The notes under the pieces: model-generated | Database searches by the model: none | What the model saw: the letters and a program-made list of their open reading frames with translations, nothing else | What the model was told of the DNA's origin: nothing | Program-made: the position numbers and the translations under genes | From: Chloroflexota bacterium | Lineage (GTDB): Bacteria; Chloroflexota; Anaerolineae; B4-G1 | Assembly: GCA_003648125.1 (NCBI GenBank) | Contig: QMOE01000055.1 | Span: forward strand, 1 to 9,394 | Reading direction: 5' to 3' | Length of the DNA: 9,394 nt | Shown: positions 1-5,828 of the stretch, piece by piece | How positions within the stretch are numbered: the stretch's first letter is position 1 | Layout: every line of letters starts with the position of its first letter

Positions 1-60
1 CACGAGGAGGATCTGGAGGCTATCGTCGAAGACATTCAACTGATGAAGGAGAGGAGATAA
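1..60 (+). CDS. 3' end of an unidentified gene
   Basis: Frame 1 is open from the window edge and ends at a TAA at 58-60. It gives only 19 residues (HEEDLEAIVEDIQLMKERR), charged and probably helical, with no motif that identifies a family. Its last codons contain the purine-rich ribosome binding site of the next gene, whose ATG lies two bases after the stop. This suggests that the two are co-transcribed, so the superoxide reductase promoter is probably upstream of this window. The function cannot be told from this fragment. Confidence 0.6.
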   Translation, partial: HEEDLEAIVEDIQLMKERR

Positions 61-62
61 CG

Positions 63-428
63 ATGGGTTTTGGAATTCAGACCACAGATTGGAAGAAGGA
101 AAAGCACGCGCCGGTGATCGAGTGCCCGGACGAGGTGAAAGCGGGTGAGGTGTTTGAGGTGCAGGTGAGCGTGGGAAGGGAGATCGCTCATCCCAACACC
201 GCTGAGCACCTCATCAGTTGGATCGCGCTCTACTTTCAGCCGGAAGGGACCCAGTTCCCTTTCCAGGTGGGTCACTTTGAGTTCAGCGGCCACGGAGAGG
301 GAACTGTTTTCACGACGCCCGCGGCGAGTGTGTCGTTGACGGTGGACAAGCCCGGAGCGTTGCGTGCGATGTCCTTCTGCAACCTGCACGGACTGTGGGA
401 GAGCAGCAAGGAGATTGGTGTGAGCTAA
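63..428 (+). CDS. Class II superoxide reductase (neelaredoxin/desulfoferrodoxin family)
   Basis: This 121-residue protein should reduce superoxide to hydrogen peroxide at a mononuclear iron centre in the cytoplasm, using electrons typically from rubredoxin, without releasing oxygen as superoxide dismutase does. The Fe(His)4Cys ligands are all visible: H15 in the EKHAP motif, H43 and H49 in HPNTAEH, and C106 and H109 in CNLHG. K14, next to the first His, corresponds to the charged residue that guides substrate in the family. No N-terminal desulforedoxin-type Cys4 iron site is present, which makes it the one-iron (class II) form, and the length fits. The start at 63 is supported by GAGGAG at 51-56, six bases upstream. 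The gene follows a gene fragment by two bases and ends before a strong terminator. It points to an anaerobic or microaerophilic host. Confidence 0.95.
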   Translation: MGFGIQTTDWKKEKHAPVIECPDEVKAGEVFEVQVSVGREIAHPNTAEHLISWIALYFQPEGTQFPFQVGHFEFSGHGEGTVFTTPAASVSLTVDKPGALRAMSFCNLHGLWESSKEIGVS

Positions 429-438
429 AGATCCTACA

Positions 439-467
439 GACCTCGGAGGTTTTAGAAAACCGAGGTC
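439..467 (+). repeat. Bulged inverted repeat, possible dispersed element
   Basis: GACCTCGG at 439-446 pairs perfectly with CCGAGGTC at 460-467, and TTTT at 450-453 can pair with AAAA at 456-459. An AGG (or GGA) bulge remains on the left arm. Because the left arm contains GGAGG, the bulge can move between two equivalent pairings. It lies 11 bases after the superoxide reductase stop. No T-run follows, so it does not look like an intrinsic terminator. It may be a 3' stabilising hairpin or a copy of a short dispersed palindrome; neither can be tested within this window, where I see no second copy. Confidence 0.6.
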
Positions 468-516
468 TTGACGAAGCAGGAGATTGCATCGTCCCTTCGG
501 ATACGCTCGGGGCAGC

Positions 517-572
517 CTGCTCAGGTGCCCGGCGCTCAAGTGCCGGGCACCTGAGCAGTTGCTTTTTTCTTT
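517..572 (+). terminator. Strong rho-independent terminator after the superoxide reductase gene
   Basis: A perfect 17-bp inverted repeat (left arm 517-533, right arm 542-558) with an 8-base loop is followed by TTGC and then a T-rich run (563-572, six Ts and then CTTT). The stem is GC-rich. This is a textbook intrinsic terminator for plus-strand transcripts and should insulate the downstream regulator gene from the superoxide reductase transcript. There is no matching A-run on the left side, so termination of minus-strand transcription is less well supported. Confidence 0.92.
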
Positions 573-573
573 C

Positions 574-602
574 TTGCCAACTGGCTCGTTCTGTGCTACA
601 GT
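574..602 (+). promoter_or_regulatory. Candidate sigma-70-type promoter for the receiver-ATPase gene
   Basis: TTGCCA at 574-579 (5 of 6 matches to the -35 consensus) and TACAGT at 597-602 (4 of 6 to the -10) are separated by 17 bases. TGC directly before the -10 makes it an extended -10 element. It begins just after the terminator T-run and would start transcription near 608-609, leaving a leader of about ten bases containing the GGAGG ribosome binding site at 610-614. Confidence 0.6.
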
Positions 603-619
603 AATACGCGGAGGTTGCG

Positions 620-1768
620 ATGGTCAAAAAGATATTGATTGTCGATGATGAGCTAGAAAGCGTGCGGCTGGTTGGGCTGATGTTGCAACGGCAGGGATAC
701 GCAATTACTGCCGCCCAGTCGGGGGCGCAGGCATTGACAAAGGCCCTATCGGAGAATCCCGACCTGGTCATTCTAGACGTTATGATGCCCGATATGGATG
801 GCTACGAGGTCTGCCGCCGGCTTCGCGCCAATCCCATTACAGCCGATCTGCCCATTATCATGTTCACCGCCAAGACGCAGGTGGATGAGAAGGTGACTGG
901 GTTTCAGGCCGGGGCCGATGATTATCTGACCAAGCCTATTCATCCAAACGAGTTGGCCTCCCACGTGGAAGCCGTGCTATTGCGCTCTAAACGCAGGCAG
1001 CTAGAGGAACAGCCTCCGGTGAGAGCCAAGATTTTTGGTTACCTCGGCTCCAAGGGCGGTGTGGGCACTACTACTTTGGCGGTCAATACTGCCGTTGCTC
1101 TGGCTCAAGGGCCGGCGAAAGGACAAAAGGTCATACTGGCCGAATTGCGGCCTGGTCTGGCTACTGCCTCCATGCACTTGGGGTTGCGACGTCACGGGGC
1201 GCTGGTGCAGTTGTTGGAGCAACCAGCCGGGCGCATTGACGCAAGGACGGTAGAAGCTCAATTGGATGAGCATTCTACTGGCGTGTTGCTCTTGAGCGGG
1301 CAGGTCGAGCCGCCCGGAGTGGCAGCGCCGGTACTCTTGTCCCATGCCGAAATCATCATTCGACATCTCGGATCTATGGCTGACTACCTCTTACTGGATT
1401 TGGGGATGGGTCTGAGTGAGACGAACCAGCGTTTACTACAGGGATGTTATCAAGTCATTGTGTCAATTGAGCCGCAGCGTATATCGCTCACGTTGGCGCA
1501 GGCATTGCTAGGCGAAATGACCCAATCGCTAAAGCTGCCCCGCCACAGAATCAAGGTGGTGCTGATCAATAAAGCCCCCACCGCAACAACCTTTACCAAA
1601 GATACGGTGGAGGGAATACTACAGCAAGACATAGCGGGAGTAATCACCCCGGCCCCTGACCTGGCGTTTCAGGCAGCCGAGCGGGGGATTCCGATGGTGA
1701 TGGCGCAACCGAACAGTCTGGTTGTTCGCCAATTCCGTACCCTCGCGGAGCACATGGCCAATACTTGA
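620..1768 (+). CDS. Response regulator receiver fused to CpaE/TadZ-like MinD-family ATPase
   Basis: The protein has 382 residues. Residues 1-125 form a CheY-like receiver with all phosphorylation residues present: acidic D9, D10 and E11, phosphoacceptor D53, T83 and K105. Residues about 136-380 form a MinD/ParA-superfamily ATPase with the deviant Walker A GSKGGVGTTT (143-152). The signature K145 is kept, but the usual P-loop lysine position is T150, as often seen in the CpaE/TadZ branch. E175 sits where many relatives have the Walker A' aspartate, and D260 in YLLLDLG is the Walker B aspartate. CpaE/TadZ proteins position type IV (Tad) pilus machinery at a cell pole, but no pilus genes are in this window, so the target is unknown. 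ATG 620 follows GGAGG at 610-614 by five bases. The histidine kinase further downstream is a possible partner; that pairing is inference. Confidence 0.9.
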   Translation: MVKKILIVDDELESVRLVGLMLQRQGYAITAAQSGAQALTKALSENPDLVILDVMMPDMDGYEVCRRLRANPITADLPIIMFTAKTQVDEKVTGFQAGADDYLTKPIHPNELASHVEAVLLRSKRRQLEEQPPVRAKIFGYLGSKGGVGTTTLAVNTAVALAQGPAKGQKVILAELRPGLATASMHLGLRRHGALVQLLEQPAGRIDARTVEAQLDEHSTGVLLLSGQVEPPGVAAPVLLSHAEIIIRHLGSMADYLLLDLGMGLSETNQRLLQGCYQVIVSIEPQRISLTLAQALLGEMTQSLKLPRHRIKVVLINKAPTATTFTKDTVEGILQQDIAGVITPAPDLAFQAAERGIPMVMAQPNSLVVRQFRTLAEHMANT

Positions 1769-1890
1769 GTATGTCCATTCGACCTGCCTTTACCCATCTC
1801 TTTTTCCTTTTTCAAGCGGCTATGTATGGCGGAGATGCTGGGTCTGTTCCCTACCCGTAGACCGTCGTCCGATGCCTCTCGATCTGTGAG

Positions 1891-2682
1891 GTGAGTGTGC
1901 ACGACACTGACGAAACTTGGGACGACATCAAACGCGCTGCCGCGCTGTTGCGGGAAGCCAGTCACGCCGTCGCGCTGACTGGTGCAGGCTCAAGTACCCC
2001 ATCCGGCATTCCCGACTTTCGCACGCCTGGGTCTGGGCTGTGGGAGCGCGCTGACCCAATGGAAGTTGCCTCGGTTTACGCCTTTCGCCGGAATCCCCAG
2101 GCGTTCTATGATTGGATGCGGTCGCTGGTGAAAACGTTGCTGGCAGCCGAGCCTAACGCCGGTCACAGGGCGCTGGCAGAACTGGAGGAGGAGGGCTGGT
2201 TGGAGGCGATCATCACGCAGAACATTGACGGTCTGCACCAGCGGGCTGGTTCGCGTGAGGTATTGGAGATACACGGCCATTTGCGGGAGGCGACTTGTAT
2301 CAGGTGCTACAAGGTGCTGCACATCGGCGACCTGCTGGAGGACTTTCTCAATTCAGGCGAGGCGCCCCGCTGTCCCGCGTGCGGTGGAGTGATGAAGCCC
2401 AACGTCGTGCTTTTTGGCGAGCAGTTGCCGATCAAGGTGGTCAACGCGGCGATGGCACATATTCGCCAGGCTGACTTGATGTTGGTGGCAGGCTCATCTT
2501 TAGAGGTCATGCCGGCTTTGCGTTTGCCGGCTCTGGTGCACGAGCACGGCGGTCGCCTCATCGTAGTCAACCTGATGCCCACTTATATTGACGCTGTTGC
2601 CGATGTGGTCATTCGCGGTGATGTTGTCGAGGTGTTGCCTCTCGTGGCGCGGATTTGCATTGAAGGCACTAGTAGAGGGTAG
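1891..2682 (+). CDS. SIR2-family NAD-dependent protein deacylase (sirtuin)
   Basis: A full-length 263-residue sirtuin that removes acyl groups from lysines of cytoplasmic proteins while consuming NAD+. The NAD-binding signatures are GAGSSTPSGIPDFR (31-44) and TQNIDGLH (109-116). H128 in the EIHGH motif is the catalytic base. The zinc ribbon cysteines are C136, C139, C161 and C164, followed by KPNVVLFGE, then GSSLEVMP and a C-terminal ADVVIRGDVVEVLP segment. From memory it resembles archaeal Sir2-Af2-type enzymes. No in-frame ATG exists between the upstream in-frame stop at 1858-1860 and the conserved core. GTG at 1891 is therefore chosen, with GTG 1897 as an alternative; neither has a strong ribosome binding site. 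The next gene starts seven bases after its stop, so the two are probably co-transcribed. The 122-base gap upstream holds a pyrimidine-rich run but no convincing terminator or promoter. Confidence 0.93.
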   Translation: MSVHDTDETWDDIKRAAALLREASHAVALTGAGSSTPSGIPDFRTPGSGLWERADPMEVASVYAFRRNPQAFYDWMRSLVKTLLAAEPNAGHRALAELEEEGWLEAIITQNIDGLHQRAGSREVLEIHGHLREATCIRCYKVLHIGDLLEDFLNSGEAPRCPACGGVMKPNVVLFGEQLPIKVVNAAMAHIRQADLMLVAGSSLEVMPALRLPALVHEHGGRLIVVNLMPTYIDAVADVVIRGDVVEVLPLVARICIEGTSRG

Positions 2683-2689
2683 TAGTAAA

Positions 2690-3235
2690 ATGATGGATGG
2701 GCAATCTACAGAGCAGCAAATGAAGGATCGGATAGAACGCCTGGAGGGGTTGTTAGAGATCAATCGTTCCCTGGCTGCGATGCTCGACTTGCGCCCGCTG
2801 CTGTATTGTATCGTCTCGGCAGCGCGGGAGCTTACCCAGACGGAAGCCGGCTCAATCTTGTTGGTAGATCGCAAGAGCGGCCAGTTGTATTTTGAGGCGG
2901 CGACTAATTTGCAAGGTGTCCGTTCGATTGTCGTCCCGATGGAGGGCAGCGTCGCCGGGCAGGTTGTGCAGACCGGCGAATCCCTGGTTGTCCAAGACGT
3001 TAGCAAGGACCCCCGCCACGCCTACCGCCGGACGGATGAGCAATCTGGTTTTGTCACTCGTTCCATTTTGGCCGTGCCGCTGATCATCAGGGATAAGGTG
3101 ATCGGTGTGCTGGAAGCGATGAACAAGAGGCAGGGGAGCGAGTTCAGTGACGAAGACCTCGAGTTGTTGACTGTGCTGGCGATCAGGCGGCGGTGGCGGT
3201 GCAGAATGCCCTGCTTTTTCAGCAATCCGATTTGA
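2690..3235 (+). pseudogene. GAF-domain sensor half of a frameshifted histidine kinase
   Basis: This is the N-terminal part of a soluble sensor kinase. Residues about 10-30 (ERLEGLLEINRSLAAML) form the helical lead-in. A GAF domain spans about 32-165, with the usual GSILLVDR, GSVAGQVVQTGE and SILAVPLI segments. There is no signal peptide or membrane segment, so it would sense a cytoplasmic ligand or redox state. ATG 2690 is chosen over upstream starts inside the sirtuin gene because GAGGGT at 2675-2680 lies nine bases before it. After TVLA (codon 3179-3181) the frame changes to an unrelated arginine- and tryptophan-rich tail ending at 3235. The expected continuation, DQAAVAVQNALLFQQ, is read from 3181 in the next frame. 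Adding one base near 3179-3183 restores a continuous protein of about 403 residues, so this is either a genuine mutation or a sequence error. Confidence 0.85.
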
Positions 3236-3900
3236 TTGCCGAAATGGTGCACGAGATACGCACGCCTCTGGCGGCCATCGTTGCCTATGCCGAACTGATG
3301 CAGCGTTCCAGTGCGACGCTGGAGCAGAATCGCCAGTTTTCGGACATTATTTTGAATGAGGCTGAACGCCTCAACGAGATGGTGAGGAATTTCCTCGACT
3401 TTGCGCGGCTAGAGTCGGGCCGCGCCCGCCTGGCCCAGGATCCGGTTGACCTGAACACGGTGATCCGCATGGCGGTCAATGTGTTGACACCTCAGGTAGA
3501 TGCTAAACATATCGGGGTCTCGGTCGCTGTGCCGGCTACTTTACCTTCTATCGTGGGAGATGCGCAACGCCTGCATCAAGTGATGCTCAATCTATTGGGT
3601 AACGCGATCAAGTACTGCCGGGCGGGCGATAACATCATGGTCACGGCGAGTGACGAGGGAGATCATTTGGCCGTCAGCGTCGCCGATACCGGCCCTGGCA
3701 TTCCGGCGCAGGCATTACCCCGTGTCTTTGAACGCTTCTATCGCGTGCCGGGGGCGGAGGATCAGGCGTTGGGGGCAGGCTTGGGCCTCACGATCACGCG
3801 GCAGATCGTCGAGGCTCACGGAGGGAGAATCACTGTCAGCAGCGTGGAGGGGAAGGGGACGACATTTATGTTCACGCTGCCGGTGCAGCAGGACGCTTGA
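3193..3900 (+). CDS. Histidine kinase catalytic half (HisKA-HATPase) of the frameshifted gene
   Basis: This is the transmitter part of the GAF histidine kinase, read in a frame shifted from the GAF half. The H-box MVHEIRTPL carries the phosphoacceptor His (codon 3250-3252, about residue 188 of the repaired protein). It is followed by the N-box (VMLNLLGNAIKY), G1 box (VADTGPGIP), F box (FERFYR) and G2 box (GAGLGLTITRQIVEAHGG). All motifs are intact, so the catalytic half has not decayed. GTG 3193 is only the first start-like codon in this frame and has no ribosome binding site; the natural protein almost certainly begins at 2690. The likely partner is a receiver protein, possibly the receiver-ATPase two genes upstream. 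The stop at 3898-3900 lies 24 bases from the stop of the convergent dehydrogenase gene, with no terminator between them. Confidence 0.88.
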   Translation: MAVQNALLFQQSDLIAEMVHEIRTPLAAIVAYAELMQRSSATLEQNRQFSDIILNEAERLNEMVRNFLDFARLESGRARLAQDPVDLNTVIRMAVNVLTPQVDAKHIGVSVAVPATLPSIVGDAQRLHQVMLNLLGNAIKYCRAGDNIMVTASDEGDHLAVSVADTGPGIPAQALPRVFERFYRVPGAEDQALGAGLGLTITRQIVEAHGGRITVSSVEGKGTTFMFTLPVQQDA

Positions 3901-3924
3901 TTTGTGGTGCGGCCTGCGAGATCT

Positions 3925-4881
3925 TTAGGTTAAATCCACCAACACCTTGAGCGTGCCCGGTCGGGCGGCGTGCTCGAAGGCGGTTAGCGCCTCCGAAAGC
4001 GGATAGCGAGCCTGAATTAGCGGCGTCACTTGCACCAGTCCGCGCTCCAGCAATCGCAGCGCCGGCGCGAATGGCCCACAGCGGGAGCCGATCAGTGTGA
4101 CCTCATTCACCACGGCCATCGTCAGATCGGCGTCAACCGGGTCGCGAAAGGTAGATTTCAGCACTAGTGTGCCGCGCGGGCGGGCGAGTCGCCGCGCCGC
4201 CGCGTATCCCCCAGGGTGACCGGTGGCCTCAATGACCACATCGGCACCGGCCTCGACCGCTTCCTCCTCCAGTTCCGTGGAAATTCCTCGCTGCGCCAGG
4301 ATATCCAGCTTATCTCGATGGTGGCCCACGACGGTCAGGTCGCAGCCGGTGAGCGCCATCACCTGCGCACACAACAGCCCCAGCTTGCCGTCGCCCAGTA
4401 CGACGACGCGGTCAGTGGGGCGGACGTGTACCTGCTGGAGAATCTCACAGGCGGCGGCCAGCGGCTCGGTGAAGACGGCGACTTTATCGGGGATGGAATC
4501 CGGCACGGGGTGGAGGTTGCGGATGGGCAGCGTCAGATACTCGGCAAAGGCCCCGTCGCGGCCAGCGATGCCCAACGTAGTGCGGTTGGGGCAGTGGGTG
4601 GGACGTCCGGCCAGGCAGGTAGGGCAATTGCCGCAGGCGACGTTGATCTCGCCCACCACGCGGTGACCCTCCCATTCTTCTGCGCTGGGCGCTCGTTCTA
4701 CTACCCCGACGAATTCGTGGCCGGGGACGCCCTGAAATTGCATGTACCCCTTCACCAGTTCCAGGTCAGTGTTGCAGATTCCGGCCACATTCACGCGGAT
4801 GAGTGCCTCCCCCGACGGTGTGGAGGGGGGGGGATAGTTCTCGACTAACTCTAGTTCTTCATCCAGCAGTAGAGCGCGCAT
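3925..4881 (-). CDS. Zinc-dependent alcohol dehydrogenase-like oxidoreductase (MDR superfamily)
   Basis: The 318-residue protein is a medium-chain dehydrogenase/reductase. Catalytic zinc ligands are C36 (GICNTD), H55-E56 (GHEF) and probably E139 (TEPLAAACE). The structural zinc cysteines are C83, C86, C89 and C97. The Rossmann motif is GDGKLG (163-168). The segment after the second beta strand reads VVGHHRDKL and lacks the acidic residue typical of NAD-specific enzymes, so NADP use is possible but not proven. The substrate cannot be deduced; threonine- or sorbitol-dehydrogenase-like polyol and alcohol oxidation are options. It is slightly shorter than typical members (about 340-350). ATG 4881 is preceded by AGGAG (4888-4892, minus strand), which overlaps the secF stop; the gap to secF is nine bases, so translation is probably coupled. 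Codons near residues 17-19 include a run of nine C's, but the frame stays open. Confidence 0.9.
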   Translation of the reverse strand: MRALLLDEELELVENYPPPSTPSGEALIRVNVAGICNTDLELVKGYMQFQGVPGHEFVGVVERAPSAEEWEGHRVVGEINVACGNCPTCLAGRPTHCPNRTTLGIAGRDGAFAEYLTLPIRNLHPVPDSIPDKVAVFTEPLAAACEILQQVHVRPTDRVVVLGDGKLGLLCAQVMALTGCDLTVVGHHRDKLDILAQRGISTELEEEAVEAGADVVIEATGHPGGYAAARRLARPRGTLVLKSTFRDPVDADLTMAVVNEVTLIGSRCGPFAPALRLLERGLVQVTPLIQARYPLSEALTAFEHAARPGTLKVLVDLT

Positions 4882-4890
4882 TCTGGACTC

Positions 4891-5826
4891 CTATACCGTT
4901 ACCTGTGCCAATTTGCGTCGGGCGGCGGCCTTTTCCCATACCACCAGCAGTGGCACGGCGATAAAGATGGCCGAGTAGGTCTCGCTCACCATCCCGACCA
5001 GCATAGTGGCGATAAAAGGCTTGATGGTCGCCCCCCCAAAGAGGATGATGGCGATCATGACGAACATGGCGTTGAGCTGCGTCGCCAGCGAGCGGTGAAT
5101 GGTCTCCAGGATGGAGCGGTTGACCACTTTTTCGAACGGTTCAGCTTTGTGCCTGGGGATGTTTTCGCGGATGCGGTCAAAGACGACGATCACATCCTGT
5201 ACCGAGAAGCCGATCACGGTCAGGATGGCGGTGAGGAAGAGTGCGTCCACTTCCCAACCGGCGATGATGCCCATCAGCGCGTAAAAGCCGAAGGAGACGA
5301 TCAGGTTGTGGGCCATCCCAGCAATCGTGCACACGCCGTAGCGGAAGGCGTTGGGAACGCGGCGGAAGGAGAACCACATAAACATCACGATGATCAGTGA
5401 AGAGACCAGGATCGCTATGCCGGCGGCGCGGGCGACTTCGCCGCCCACAGCCGGTTCGACGGTGTCAAAGTTGAGCGCGTCCTCATCAATCGTTCCCACC
5501 TGTGCTTCGAGCGCGTCCAAGATGCTGCCCATTTTGGTGGCTGTGATCTCTTGGGTGCGTACTTGCCAGGCATTATCTTCTGGCGCTCCCCGTGGTTGTA
5601 TAATGGCGCTCTCTAGTCCGTGATCGTTAAAGACTGCGCGGATGGCGTCCTCGCTCACCGTTTGATCGAACTTGAGCACGAGGATGCTCCCGCCGGTAAA
5701 GTCAATGCCGATCCGCAAGGGCTGACCGAATTTGATGACTGAAGCGACCATTGCCCCGATGCTCAACAGAATCAGGATGGCGGAAAAGATAAAGTACCAG
5801 TTTCGTTTTTCGACGATATTGAACAT
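4891..5826 (-). CDS. secF: Protein translocase subunit SecF
   Basis: SecF, with SecD, forms the proton-driven accessory complex of the SecYEG channel and helps pull exported proteins out across the membrane. The protein has 311 residues with the expected topology. TM1 is about 11-31, and the conserved GIDFTGGS (40-47) opens the extracytoplasmic P4 domain (to about 135). TM2 begins near 135. A cluster of helices carries GFSVQDVIVVFDRIREN (206-222), in which D211 matches the conserved TM4-region aspartate of the family. I chose ATG 5826 (MFNIVEK), two bases after the secD stop, rather than a start 21 bases upstream that would overlap secD. This leaves a GGGGGT sequence as a possible ribosome binding site. 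The close spacing implies co-translation with secD. No yajC is visible beside it. Confidence 0.96.
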   Translation of the reverse strand: MFNIVEKRNWYFIFSAILILLSIGAMVASVIKFGQPLRIGIDFTGGSILVLKFDQTVSEDAIRAVFNDHGLESAIIQPRGAPEDNAWQVRTQEITATKMGSILDALEAQVGTIDEDALNFDTVEPAVGGEVARAAGIAILVSSLIIVMFMWFSFRRVPNAFRYGVCTIAGMAHNLIVSFGFYALMGIIAGWEVDALFLTAILTVIGFSVQDVIVVFDRIRENIPRHKAEPFEKVVNRSILETIHRSLATQLNAMFVMIAIILFGGATIKPFIATMLVGMVSETYSAIFIAVPLLVVWEKAAARRKLAQVTV

Positions 5827-5828
5827 TG

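Noticed and set aside
439..467. Second intrinsic terminator
   Set aside because: The hairpin is followed by TTGACG rather than a T-run, and the real terminator lies 50 bases further on.
36..539. Minus-strand open frame over the superoxide reductase gene
   Set aside because: The plus-strand gene carries all iron ligands. The antisense translation has no motif and runs into the terminator hairpin.
2588..2689. Upstream start for the GAF kinase inside the sirtuin gene
   Set aside because: The added residues come from an alternative frame of conserved sirtuin codons, and ATG 2690 has a well-placed ribosome binding site.
3171..3235. Programmed ribosomal frameshift in the kinase gene
   Set aside because: There is no slippery A/T heptamer or clear downstream stem. 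The pattern fits simple loss of one G within a GC-rich stretch.
4830..4839. Frameshift at the nine-base G/C homopolymer in the dehydrogenase
   Set aside because: The frame stays continuous from a well-supported ATG into the conserved CNTD and GHEF motifs, so the run is read correctly as it stands.
4216..4848. Plus-strand open frame opposite the dehydrogenase
   Set aside because: It is an antisense shadow of a gene with clear zinc-site and Rossmann motifs, with no ribosome binding site and no recognisable domain.
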